DNA from: Metabacillus rhizolycopersici
GTDB taxonomy: Bacteria; Bacillota; Bacilli; Bacillales; Bacillaceae
Direction: 5' to 3'
Assembly (NCBI RefSeq): GCF_020075705.1
Contig: NZ_JAIQUM010000003.1
Span: forward strand, 1-64,000
DNA length: 64,000 nucleotides
The notes below the pieces were generated by a model. The model searched no databases. It was not told where the DNA came from and was given only the letters and a program-made list of their open reading frames with translations. Position 1 is the first letter of the stretch; each line of letters begins with the position of its first letter. Both the position numbers and the translations under genes were made by a program. Of this stretch, positions 16,933 to 25,415 are shown piece after piece.

Positions 16933-18018
16933 CTAAAAAGAGATTTTGATATCGGATAAATCCATTTCTTCTTCCTCCGTATTATCTACTACATTTTCGA
17001 CAGGCTCTTTCTTCCATAAAAACAACATTGCTCCAGTAATCAATGATCCTATCAGCAAAGCTAAGCAGAATAGTAAAGGATGATTCATTGCTGGTACGAT
17101 AAACATACCGCCTGAAGGAACAGGTGAGCCAACTCCCCACATCATCGATAATCCTCCGCCGATTGCTGCACCAGTCGTACATGAGACTACTACTCTCACA
17201 ATGTCTACAGCTGCAATAGGGATAACACCTTCGGTAATCATACAAACTCCCATTGGAAAAGCAATTTTAATATTATCCTCTTCTGATTTGGTATATCTCT
17301 TTTTACGAAACATTTTTGCCATAACCCATGAGAGCGCTACTCCAAATGGAGGAACCATGCTGGCTAAAATTTTTACGGCTTCAGGTTCATAAATCCCCTC
17401 TAGTAAAAGTCCATCTGCAAAAAGAGAGGCCGTTTTATTTACTGGACCACCGAAATCAAATGCTGCCATTCCACCCAAAATTGCTCCAAATACGAATCTC
17501 ATTGATCCTTGCATGCTTGTTAAAAAGGAGGTTAATCCATCTGTTGCCCATACAATTGGAACTCCTAACACAAAGAACATTAATAGACCGATAACTAAGC
17601 TAGATAGTAAGGGAATGATCATCATCGGCATTAAGCCTTCTGCCCATTTTGGCACTTTTAAATTGTTTTTAAGAAATAGAACAAAATAACCTACAAGAAA
17701 TCCACCTAACATTCCGCCTAAAAATCCGGCACCGATTGCATTCGCAATTAACCCCATCAATAAGCCGGGTGCTATCCCTGGACGATCAGCTATGGAGTAG
17801 GCAATGGCACCTGCAATAACAGGAGCGAGTAACCCCATCCCTAACACACCTAAAGAGACAAGAGCTGATGGAATCGAATAGGCTTCCTGATAATTTTCGA
17901 TCACGGTTCCACCAGTTAAATTACCAATTGCAATTAAAAGTCCTGACGCAACAACAAGTGGTAACATAAAGGATATAGCGGTTAAAGCATGCTTCTTAAT
18001 TTGAAGTTTTTTTAACAT
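16933..18018 (-). CDS. PTS EIIC, fructose family
   Basis: A 361-residue membrane permease of the fructose-type EIIC family with about nine hydrophobic spans. Recognisable segments are LTAISFMLPLVVASGLLIAI, the GAGFLGGMLGGFLVGY span, FDFGGPVNKTASLF (the conserved substrate-region GGPVNK) and FPMGVCMITEGVIPIAA. AAGGAGGG precedes the ATG. EIIB and EIIA are separate genes upstream; in B. subtilis FruA these three parts are fused. A 173-nt gap separates it from EIIB and holds a cre-like box. The C-terminal tail after the last span is acidic. Confidence 0.92.
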   Translation of the reverse strand: MLKKLQIKKHALTAISFMLPLVVASGLLIAIGNLTGGTVIENYQEAYSIPSALVSLGVLGMGLLAPVIAGAIAYSIADRPGIAPGLLMGLIANAIGAGFLGGMLGGFLVGYFVLFLKNNLKVPKWAEGLMPMMIIPLLSSLVIGLLMFFVLGVPIVWATDGLTSFLTSMQGSMRFVFGAILGGMAAFDFGGPVNKTASLFADGLLLEGIYEPEAVKILASMVPPFGVALSWVMAKMFRKKRYTKSEEDNIKIAFPMGVCMITEGVIPIAAVDIVRVVVSCTTGAAIGGGLSMMWGVGSPVPSGGMFIVPAMNHPLLFCLALLIGSLITGAMLFLWKKEPVENVVDNTEEEEMDLSDIKISF

Positions 18019-18131
18019 ATAATTGCCCTCCTTTTACAGTACGTTTAGTATCCTTTTTCTAGATAATTTTCAGTTCATTACCTTCTTAAAAATTCTGGGT
18101 TAGATAGTGAGGGCTAGTCATTCATCAACTT

Positions 18132-18146
18132 ATTAAAGCGCTTTCT
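18132..18146 (+). promoter_or_regulatory. cre-like box in the EIIB-EIIC gap
   Basis: ATTAAAGCGCTTTCT matches the cre consensus with one mismatch (T for G at position 3). It lies between the EIIB stop and the EIIC start, where it could act as a roadblock or control an internal promoter. Confidence 0.4.
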
Positions 18147-18191
18147 TTTTAAGCTAATAGGTCTAAAAAGTCTGATATATTACTATAGGAA

Positions 18192-18509
18192 TTATTGTTT
18201 TAAGTTTAATTCCTCTTCAATCTTTTTATATAATTGCTTTGGTGCCTTTATGGCAATATTGGTTGGGATTTCGATAATTTTTTTTCCTTTAAATCGTTCT
18301 TTTCCACTAATTTTGATATCAGCAGCTATAATGACCAAATCTGCTTCCATGATTTCTTCCTTCGTTAATTCATCCTCTGTACCAATTGTTCCCTGTGTTT
18401 CAATTCGAACTTTATATCCAAATTCTTGTCCCGCTTTAATCAGCTTTTCCTTAGCAATATACGTATGGGCGATACCGGACGTACAAGCAGATATCCCAAC
18501 AATTTTCAT
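18192..18509 (-). CDS. PTS EIIB, fructose family
   Basis: A 105-residue EIIB of the fructose type. The phosphorylated cysteine is C9 in ISACTSGIAHTYIAKEKL, which has serine where most members have proline (ACPTGIAHTYMA). It is cytoplasmic and passes phosphate from the EIIA encoded 16 nt upstream to the sugar on EIIC. An AGGGGGAA site precedes the ATG. Its order EIIA-EIIB-EIIC after the regulator marks a single operon. Confidence 0.92.
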   Translation of the reverse strand: MKIVGISACTSGIAHTYIAKEKLIKAGQEFGYKVRIETQGTIGTEDELTKEEIMEADLVIIAADIKISGKERFKGKKIIEIPTNIAIKAPKQLYKKIEEELNLKQ

Positions 18510-18525
18510 TCTTAATTCCCCCTAG

Positions 18526-19002
18526 TTAATTATTTTTGGATAATAGCTGTAAAAAGTCTTTCTTCGTTTGAAGCGTTTGGAACTGTTCGATTGTATCTTC
18601 ATCAGACAATAATATTGCTATTTTCTGAAGTAGTTTTATATGAGTCGTCGTTTTATCTGTATTTTTCACCGCAAACAATATGATAATATTAATAGGGTTT
18701 CCATCCATTGATTCCCATTCCACATGCTGTTTTGTTCTTCCAATGGCAATAGACGTTTTGAGAACATAATCTGATTTTCCATGAGGAATTGCTATTCCCT
18801 TTTCTAAACCAGTTACTCCCTCACTTTCACGATACATCACATCCCTAATAAAACCTTCTTCATCATCTATACAACCGTTTAAAAATAATAGATTTGTTAA
18901 TTCCTTAATCACTTCTATCTTCGTTGTAGCTTGTAAATCTAATTTAATGAGATCCTCCGTTACTACTTTACTAAAATCCAATTCTTCCATATTAACAGCC
19001 AT
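18526..19002 (-). CDS. PTS EIIA, fructose family
   Basis: A 158-residue EIIA (PtsN/FruA-EIIA fold). The active histidine is H74 in GLEKGIAIPHGKSDYV. It accepts phosphate from HPr and donates it to the neighbouring EIIB. AGGAGG lies 8 nt before the ATG. It is 12 nt downstream of the regulator gene, whose own C-terminus lacks an EIIA domain, which fits the presence of this separate gene. Confidence 0.92.
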   Translation of the reverse strand: MAVNMEELDFSKVVTEDLIKLDLQATTKIEVIKELTNLLFLNGCIDDEEGFIRDVMYRESEGVTGLEKGIAIPHGKSDYVLKTSIAIGRTKQHVEWESMDGNPINIIILFAVKNTDKTTTHIKLLQKIAILLSDEDTIEQFQTLQTKKDFLQLLSKNN

Positions 19003-19013
19003 CCTAGAACCTC

Positions 19014-20531
19014 CTATACTTTTTGATAATTGTTCTGATAAGAACTCTGTTGTTGATAATAATTTTTTATAAATTGATGAATTTTATACTTATCCTCATC
19101 ATTTAAAATTGGGCTGACAAGAATGGTAGGTTTATCTACTATACTGTGAGTTTTGACGGTTGATATAATGAGTTCAACATCGTTATAATCACTCTGCTTA
19201 ATTCGCTGTTGAGCAATAATCTTTTTTACGTGAATTTCCGGAAAAATTTTATTTATTTTTCCGCTTAGCAAGTGAGAAGTACCTATTCCACTTGAACACT
19301 CAATTAATATTGGTATTTTATTAGCAAATCTTTCATCGTAGGACATTTGAAAATACAGCGATATATAGCCAATCTCTTCATCTGATATATACTCATCGTA
19401 GATGCCTTCTTTATTTAATTGTTTAGAACTGTCTTTCACCAGATTAAAGATCTTTGGAAAATTAGTTTTTATTGATTTAATAATAGGATTTATAATATAG
19501 ATTTGATGATTTAGCCGATAGACCATCGAGTGTAGATGCAAGGTCAATCTCTCGACCAATTCTTTATCTTCTATAAACTGATAACCACTGTTTTCTGTCA
19601 CTTTTAAAATGAAATGCTCAGCTAGTATCTTGACTTCCTCATTTATGATTCCTTTGGTATCTTGATTTAGCAAAAATTTAGAATTAAGTTTATAAGCTTT
19701 TAAAATATAATAAAGAGAATACATTTCGTATGGTTTTAATCGAATGGCATAAAGCAATTCAAGCTTATCAACCAACTGTTTCGTCATTGAATAGATAGCT
19801 GAATTTTTATCTATTTCTTCGTAGATTTTCCCCTCTTGGGCTACGAGCTGCATCCTATTCGTATGCTTTTCTATAATAGAAAGAAGAGAACAAAATAATG
19901 TTAAATAGTATGGCTGATCTAAGAGTAAATCATGTTCCACTTGCATATCATGAAGCAGCTTCTTTATTTCATCCAATCTGGTATTCTTTACTTTTATATC
20001 CTTAATAGAATCTGGGATATCATCTTGACTAAATGAATCTCCTGTTTGTTTTAAATAACTTTCAATGATAACAGACATTAATCGATATAATGCAAGTTGA
20101 TCTCCTTCTAAACAGGTGCCGTCATTTTTTCTCGACAAATGTAAGTTGTACGGGGATATTTTCTTCTCTATATGCTTAAAATCATTCATAATGGAGCTTT
20201 GGCTAACGAAGTATCTTTCTGCTATTTTCTGGATGGATGTTTTACAGGGTGCAATTGAAAGGAGAAATAATAATAAGTTTAGACGCCTTTCTTCTGGATG
20301 TTCAAATTCACCATGGGCGTTCCACTTGTTTTCCTCACAAAATTCTAATGAATATCCATTATTCTCTTTCTTTATAATTCGATAATGGGAAGGATTATTT
20401 TCTGATATCTCTTGGATATCTCGATAAATTGTTTTTTTAGAAACATGTACCTTTTCAGCCAATTCAGAAGCTGTTACATATCTCCTCTCCTTTTGCAAAA
20501 TTTCGATGATTTTATTGTGACGCTCATTCAT
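19014..20531 (-). CDS. BglG-type regulator: HTH, two PRDs, EIIB-like
   Basis: A 505-residue PTS-controlled transcription regulator. A DeoR-like winged helix is at residues 1-50 (VTASELAEKVHVSKKTIYRD), a second HTH about 90-130, two PRDs follow, and an EIIB-like domain begins near PILIECSSGIGTSHL close to residue 400. There is no EIIA domain, unlike the regulator at 11377. The start at 20531 is preferred because AGGTGG lies 9 nt upstream; six codons earlier there is an ATG without a binding site. It is the first gene of the EIIA-EIIB-EIIC-aldolase operon, with a cre-like box just upstream. Confidence 0.9.
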   Translation of the reverse strand: MNERHNKIIEILQKERRYVTASELAEKVHVSKKTIYRDIQEISENNPSHYRIIKKENNGYSLEFCEENKWNAHGEFEHPEERRLNLLLFLLSIAPCKTSIQKIAERYFVSQSSIMNDFKHIEKKISPYNLHLSRKNDGTCLEGDQLALYRLMSVIIESYLKQTGDSFSQDDIPDSIKDIKVKNTRLDEIKKLLHDMQVEHDLLLDQPYYLTLFCSLLSIIEKHTNRMQLVAQEGKIYEEIDKNSAIYSMTKQLVDKLELLYAIRLKPYEMYSLYYILKAYKLNSKFLLNQDTKGIINEEVKILAEHFILKVTENSGYQFIEDKELVERLTLHLHSMVYRLNHQIYIINPIIKSIKTNFPKIFNLVKDSSKQLNKEGIYDEYISDEEIGYISLYFQMSYDERFANKIPILIECSSGIGTSHLLSGKINKIFPEIHVKKIIAQQRIKQSDYNDVELIISTVKTHSIVDKPTILVSPILNDEDKYKIHQFIKNYYQQQSSYQNNYQKV

Positions 20532-20572
20532 GAATTTTAACCACCTCATTTCTTGCTCTTATCATACCAATA

Positions 20573-20587
20573 ATGAAAGCGTATTCA
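20573..20587 (+). promoter_or_regulatory. cre CcpA box upstream of the fructose-type PTS operon
   Basis: ATGAAAGCGTATTCA fits the cre consensus (WTGNAANCGNWNNCW) at every fixed position. It lies 42 nt upstream of the regulator start, as expected for CcpA repression. Confidence 0.72.
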
Positions 20588-20683
20588 CAATTACAATTTT
20601 GTTGAAAATTTTATGTCCCTATTAATGTGAACGAACAGGTGATAAAGATCCATTTCTGTAAACACTCACTTTAATCCATCTGA

Positions 20684-21082
20684 AATACCGATAGATTTTT
20701 CAAATTACGGAATAACAACAAGGAAAATGAAGAAAAAGGGGAATTTAAGTCCTATGCTTATTCATATATCATGGGCAAAATGAAAACGATGCTTACGAAT
20801 GAAAGGATACAACAGGAGAAGGATCGTCGTCTCGAGGCCAATCCGATCCAAGAGGAAACAAGTGGAGATAATTCTACATCCCTACTATCACATTCAGTTA
20901 TTGACAGTATTTCCTCTCTTTTGACTTCAAATCAAAGCAAATGGCTCAAAGCCTACTGTCTTTATGGTAAAACACCAAGTGAAGTTGCAAAGGATGAAGG
21001 GGTATCGATTTCTGCAGTAAAAGCATGGCTTAGGGATGCGATTGCTAAACTAAAGAAGCATTTTCTATTAAAAATCTTTTGA
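20684..21082 (+). pseudogene. N-terminally truncated sigma-70 family sigma factor
   Basis: The open frame translates from about 20714 as KENEEKGEFKSYAYSYIMGK then MKTMLTNERIQ. This resembles the end of sigma region 2 in small sigma-70 family proteins (EKG.F.SYA..RI...M). A linker of about 50 residues follows, then region 4 (KWLKAYCLYGKTPSEVAKDE, GVSISAVKAWLRDAI). The first half of region 2 and any start codon are missing: the frame is closed by TGA at 20681 and its first ATG is at 20771 inside the domain. It is probably a remnant, though an ATG start at 20771 (103 residues) would still give a region 4 protein. Confidence 0.65.
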
Positions 21083-21408
21083 GTGGGAGGTAAGAAGACA
21101 GGAGACATTGGTACCTGTCCTTCCGCCCAAAACTAATCTACTTCCCGTTACGCACTTTCAGCCAATAATTCAATAAAAGATCTGTCCATATTCAGTTAAA
21201 TTTTTTATTCTATATGAGTAGGCATATCAAAACCGGCTAAATCGCTAAGGAGATAATGATTCAATTTTTTATCTAGATTGCTTTCTGAAATCAAATGTCT
21301 ATTCTCGAACATATCAATTATTGTTAGATCAATTTTAGCAATTTCACCATTCTACTAAGAGAAAAAATGGAATTATTGTAGCAAGCATCGCCCTCTTCGA
21401 AAAGGAAA
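21083..21408. other. Gap without a recognised gene
   Basis: Other than a small GACAGG/CCTGTC inverted repeat near 21099-21120 after the sigma fragment, no gene, RNA or repeat was recognised. Confidence 0.5.
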
Positions 21409-21432
21409 AAGAGCCCATATGGACTCTTACTG
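21409..21432 (-). terminator. Terminator of the beta-helix protein gene
   Basis: On the minus strand AAGAGTCC and GGGCTCTT pair around ATAT and are followed by TTTTCC, about 35 nt past the stop codon. Confidence 0.8.
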
Positions 21433-21464
21433 TTCTGATAATATCTTATTAACTTTTTGTCATT

Positions 21465-22643
21465 TCAATTAGCGATGAGATTAACTTTTCCGTCGGTGGA
21501 ATTAAGAACTTGGACACCATTTTTTATATTACCATTGTATAAACCGTCCAACAAAAACCTCATGCTATCTTTAATGATTACTCCTTGTTTGGAACCATTT
21601 ACAACCAGATCAACTTCAAAATCTGTACTATTGGTTATAACCGCCCCTTCACCATCAAATCCTTCCACTATACCACTCACACTAAAATTAGATGAATTAT
21701 GCAAGTAAACAGCCGATTTTTTATATTTAGAAAAGGTATTACCTGTAATAGTAAAATTATCACTGCTTACGACTTTTACTGAATGACCATCTTGTTTCTC
21801 CGCCGGTTTATGGCCAATTTCAGGTGTATAACCATTAAAATTGTTTCCACTAATTGAAAATAAAGATGCATTTGTTATGTCAATTGCATTACCTTGAGGA
21901 GAAAAGCCTTTAACGTACCCAGACGATAATCCCTGATCAAATTGATTACCTGTGATTGTTATATTATTCATTGACTTCACATTAGGATTTGTATTTTCCA
22001 ATTTAATGTGTGCCACATTATTAGCAAAAAAGTGGTTATTAGCAATAACTACTTTCCGAAAATTATTTCCTCGAGCAACCACTCCGCCACTTTTATTTAA
22101 CTCAATCGTATTTCTTGTGAAGTTAAGAGTTACAAATTCTCCTTTAACAGCTATATTGGTTTGAGTAAACCAACTATCTTGAATTGTAACATCTGTTAAG
22201 CTTCCCTTCGTTGAGATTCCCGATGCTTTCTCAGAATCTGATTCAATCATTTGGAATAGCAAATCACTTACAATAAATTTTGCACTACCCTTATTCGCTA
22301 CTGTAATTAATGGGAATGATACAGGTTTGTTTGGCGTTCCAGTAGCACGAATAATACTTGAGAAGCCTTCCCCTGATATTTGAATTTTACTTTTTTCAGA
22401 GACTTTCAAAGTTGATGAAATTAAATAAGTACCAGTTGGAAAGAAAACTAATCCACCTCGATCTTTATCAACAGCATCTATTGTCTTTTGAATGGCTGCT
22501 GTATCATCTGTTTCACCATCACCCACAGCACCATATTCTTTAACATTGTATACTTTTGTTGATTTTTGGTTAGTTCCCTTAGTATCATTGTCACCGCTAT
22601 TTCCAATACAATATCCAACAAAAAGAACTGAAACACCTAACAT
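21465..22643 (-). CDS. Right-handed beta-helix protein (pectate lyase 3 superfamily), exported
   Basis: A protein of 392 or more residues. After an N-terminal hydrophobic stretch comes NVKEYGAVGDGETDDTAAIQ, the signature of the pectate-lyase-3/GH28-like beta-helix superfamily, followed by many short repeats such as ITITGNQFDQG, FSISGNNFNGY and FTITGNTFSKY that form helix coils. It probably binds or cuts a polysaccharide at the cell surface. The ATG at 22643 has no binding site. An in-frame ATT at 22679, 12 codons upstream, follows AGAGGTGAG with good spacing and adds RKIAYKYLFW, completing a normal export signal. FVGYC is a poor lipobox, so a membrane anchor or cleavable signal is more likely. 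Confidence 0.85.
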   Translation of the reverse strand: MLGVSVLFVGYCIGNSGDNDTKGTNQKSTKVYNVKEYGAVGDGETDDTAAIQKTIDAVDKDRGGLVFFPTGTYLISSTLKVSEKSKIQISGEGFSSIIRATGTPNKPVSFPLITVANKGSAKFIVSDLLFQMIESDSEKASGISTKGSLTDVTIQDSWFTQTNIAVKGEFVTLNFTRNTIELNKSGGVVARGNNFRKVVIANNHFFANNVAHIKLENTNPNVKSMNNITITGNQFDQGLSSGYVKGFSPQGNAIDITNASLFSISGNNFNGYTPEIGHKPAEKQDGHSVKVVSSDNFTITGNTFSKYKKSAVYLHNSSNFSVSGIVEGFDGEGAVITNSTDFEVDLVVNGSKQGVIIKDSMRFLLDGLYNGNIKNGVQVLNSTDGKVNLIAN

Positions 22644-22845
22644 TATCCAGAATAAATATTTATATGCAATTTTTCTAATGACGGCTCACCTCTAGATAAA
22701 GATATCATTATATTATTATAATTCGTAAGTTTTTAATATCTGTTTACTATTTTTACATAAATAATGGTACTTACCATTATCTTCCTACACGTTATAATTC
22801 TCTAAGTTTGAATAGTGTTTAATTTATGGCGGTCAAAAATTACAT

Positions 22846-22890
22846 CATGTTTTAACTCTAGCGAAATACCTTCAATTACACTAGCAAATT
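22846..22890 (-). pseudogene. C-terminal remnant of a third fructokinase copy
   Basis: Minus-strand codons give SVIEGISLELKHD, matching the last residues of fructokinase copy 1 (SLIESDSLELKHD). At DNA level TGTTTTAACTCTAGCGAA is shared with 13651-13670. No other part of the gene is nearby, so it is a scar of an earlier duplication and deletion. Confidence 0.7.
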
Positions 22891-22977
22891 GAAAAAAATA
22901 GATAACTGTGTTCTTGGTCTTTCGAATTGGTAGAAATCGGGGAAACAAAAGAACTACCCCTACGTTTCAAGTAATTC

Positions 22978-23637
22978 TCAAAGATATTTTTCGCCAATTT
23001 CTCTTTTTCTTATTGTTCTTGCAGGTATACCATATGCTACTACATGCGAATCTATATCCGAAACAACTGTAGAACCTGCACCTATAACCGAGTGTTTTCC
23101 AATAATTCTTGAATGAATCACATTTGCTCCTAATGATATTGCAGAGTATTCACCTATTCTCACATTTCCCCCTAAAGTTACTCCAGGTGCAAGAGAAGCA
23201 AAATTCTCAATCAATCCGTCATGATCTACTGAAGATTGCGTATTAATAATACAATGGTCTGCTATTAAACTATTACTATTTATAACGGCACCTGCCATAA
23301 CAACAGTACCATCACCTATCTTAACATCTCTACCTATGACAGAAGCAGGATGTATAGCTGAAACAAATTTAAAATCAGGACACACACTCATAATTTTAGC
23401 CACCACTTTACTTCTAACAAAATTATCAGCTATGGCAACAATGCCACCATGTATTTGATGATGAATTTCTTCAACACTTGAATCATCACCTAAAATTTTA
23501 TAACCATTTACTACACTACCACGCGGCCAACAATGATCAATTAAACCTAAAATAGAAAATTGATTCGATTTTTCAATAATATCAATTACCACTTTGGAAT
23601 GAGCCCCAGAACCAAAAATCACGATATTTTCACTCAT
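22978..23637 (-). CDS. NeuD/PglD-type sugar O- or N-acyltransferase
   Basis: A 219-residue enzyme of the NeuD family. It has an N-terminal Rossmann-like sugar-nucleotide part (NIVIFGSGAHSKVVIDII) and a C-terminal left-handed beta-helix built from hexapeptides (VIGRDVKIGDGTVVMAGAVI, GVTLGGNVRIGEYSAISLGA). The catalytic histidine region is SSVDHDGLIENF. Such enzymes acetylate amino sugars of surface glycans using acetyl-CoA. It stands alone between a beta-helix protein and an IS scar, away from the glycan operons, so its partner pathway is not visible here. Confidence 0.88.
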   Translation of the reverse strand: MSENIVIFGSGAHSKVVIDIIEKSNQFSILGLIDHCWPRGSVVNGYKILGDDSSVEEIHHQIHGGIVAIADNFVRSKVVAKIMSVCPDFKFVSAIHPASVIGRDVKIGDGTVVMAGAVINSNSLIADHCIINTQSSVDHDGLIENFASLAPGVTLGGNVRIGEYSAISLGANVIHSRIIGKHSVIGAGSTVVSDIDSHVVAYGIPARTIRKREIGEKYL

Positions 23638-23718
23638 ATATATCCCCTTTACTTTTAACGCGGTTAAAGCTAAAAATTATAAAAATATGTTAATAAATAG
23701 TGGTATGCCTACACTAAA

Positions 23719-23790
23719 CTAGACAGATTTTTTAAGATGTTCAAGTTTGTAATCGATCGGACTTACATAACCAAATGTTCCATACTTTCT
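23719..23790 (-). pseudogene. IS3-family transposase C-terminal scar
   Basis: Minus-strand translation gives GTFGYVSPIDYKLEHLKKSV then a TAG. This resembles the end of IS3-group OrfB transposases (LGY.SP..FE, then KK(S/T)V stop). Only about 22 codons remain. The sequence TGGTATGCCTACACTAAAC just beyond the stop may be the old element end. Confidence 0.6.
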
Positions 23791-23888
23791 TTACCTTTAT
23801 TTACATTATCTTTAGAAACAATTAACAGTATAAGCAGGTAATTTATCCTATTATATATATGTATGATACAAAATTAGGAGGGAAAGAG

Positions 23889-24143
23889 ATGAACTGGAAA
23901 CAAGACTACATTTTACTAAACGAAATTTCGCGTAAGGTATCACAAACGGTAAATGAACACGGTGATGAAATAGAACTGGAAACGATACAATTTCATGATC
24001 ACTGCCGTGCGTTCGCAACAATTTGCCAAAATGAAGCGCCTTTTAAAGATTTTTTTGCAGAAGGTGTAGACTATCATAGTGAAAGTGAGGCGGCTAGAAA
24101 AGCACTTGAAGAACTATACCGACAAGCATATTACTTATCTTAG
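23889..24143 (+). CDS. Small acidic protein of unknown function
   Basis: An 84-residue soluble acidic protein beginning MNWKQDYILLNEISRKVSQT. I do not recognise the family. It is predicted mostly helical, with no signal or membrane span. The start at 23889 is chosen because AGGAGGG lies 9 nt upstream; an earlier in-frame ATG is out of reach of any binding site. A strong terminator follows at 24209. It is a single-gene plus-strand unit among minus-strand genes. Confidence 0.75.
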   Translation: MNWKQDYILLNEISRKVSQTVNEHGDEIELETIQFHDHCRAFATICQNEAPFKDFFAEGVDYHSESEAARKALEELYRQAYYLS

Positions 24144-24208
24144 ATTTCAATTTATTTTTCTAAACAAAAAAAGATTTACGAAAGCTAATATTCCTGCCTA
24201 CACATAAG

Positions 24209-24276
24209 TAAAAAGCGCGAAGGAGAAAGGATTACTTAGACTTTTGAAGTAACTTTCTCTCCTTTGCGCTTTTTTA
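24209..24276. terminator. Strong bidirectional terminator
   Basis: AAAAAGCGCGAAGGAGAAAG pairs with CTTTCTCTCCTTTGCGCTTT, leaving T runs on both strands. It ends the small gene at 23889 and can end transcripts coming from fructokinase copy 2. Confidence 0.93.
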
Positions 24277-24371
24277 CTTGATTCGGCAAAATCCTAGTGA
24301 TGATTGTTGAAAAAAACATTCTATTTCAAATTACATTTTAAACGAACACTTATTGTGTCTTAACAGCGACT

Positions 24372-25259
24372 TCAGCTACAATCACTTTCAATTAGACAGT
24401 TCTGAGCAAGTGCAAGCGCCCCTGCCAATCCAGCATTATCCCCAAGACATGGTGGAACAATATAAGAGTCGATGTTCTCCAAGATGTCCTTTGATTGTAC
24501 ATAGCCATTCAACAGCCTGACCACTTCTTTTCGAATCAAAGGAAAAAGATGGTCTTGCTTCATCACTCCCCCACCAATAATCACCTTTTTAGGAGAAATA
24601 ATCAAAATATAGTTCGCAATCGCCTGAGCCAAATAATAAGATTCTAGTTCCCATACTCGTTGATTGGTAGAGAGTTCTACTCCTTTATTCCCCCATCTTT
24701 TCTCAAGTGCTGGTCCTGCTGCCATTCCTTCTAAACAATCGAGATGATAAGGGCAATTTCCTTCAAAGTCGTCCTCTGGATGTCTTCTTATCAAGATGTG
24801 GCCCATCTCAGGATGAAGGAGCCCATGAAGTAGTTTTCCTTCTGAGATTGCACCGACACCAATACCAGTACCAACTGTGATATAGATACAGCTATCAAGA
24901 CCCTTTGCAGCTCCCCATTTGATTTCACCGAGGGCTGCACCATTGACATCTGTGTCAAAACCGATAGGAACCGAAAAATACTTTTTCACTTCTCCAACGA
25001 GGTTAAAGTTGTTCCAATAAGGTTTCGGCGTACTTGTGATGTAACCATAGGTATCACTTGTTTTAGTAAGGTCAATAGGACCAAACGAGCCGATTCCAAT
25101 TGCATCTACCTTCTTTTCTCTAAAGAAAGATACAACCTGTTTCATTGTTTCTTCAGGAGAAGTGGTTGGAAAGCTTACTCGTTCATAGATTTCACCATTT
25201 TCTCCACCTATACCACAAACAAATTTAGTACCCCCTGCTTCAATTGCACCTAATAGCAT
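24372..25259 (-). CDS. ROK family fructokinase, copy 2
   Basis: A 295-residue paralogue of the kinase at 13645, aligned without gaps and differing at few positions. All functional motifs are kept: GAIEAGGTKFVCGIGG, FDTDVNGAALGE, TVGTGIGVGAI and the zinc cluster GNCPYHLDC. The C-terminus is shortened to LIESDCS. GGGGAG lies 8 nt before the ATG. It follows ManA copy 2 after a 156-nt gap that itself resembles the 155-nt gap of the first pair. It is the last gene after the GDP-mannose/exopolysaccharide genes. Confidence 0.93.
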   Translation of the reverse strand: MLLGAIEAGGTKFVCGIGGENGEIYERVSFPTTSPEETMKQVVSFFREKKVDAIGIGSFGPIDLTKTSDTYGYITSTPKPYWNNFNLVGEVKKYFSVPIGFDTDVNGAALGEIKWGAAKGLDSCIYITVGTGIGVGAISEGKLLHGLLHPEMGHILIRRHPEDDFEGNCPYHLDCLEGMAAGPALEKRWGNKGVELSTNQRVWELESYYLAQAIANYILIISPKKVIIGGGVMKQDHLFPLIRKEVVRLLNGYVQSKDILENIDSYIVPPCLGDNAGLAGALALAQNCLIESDCS

Positions 25260-25415
25260 GGTGTTTCTCCCCTAACTAAAATATACTATCTTGCAAAAGA
25301 TGAATTTATTATACTATAAGTTAGAAACCAGTAACTTTGAGAACATTGATTGGAAACAAGGTTAATACATTCTTGTCAGAAATCCTCTATAATAGGTTTT
25401 GACGCACTATATACA

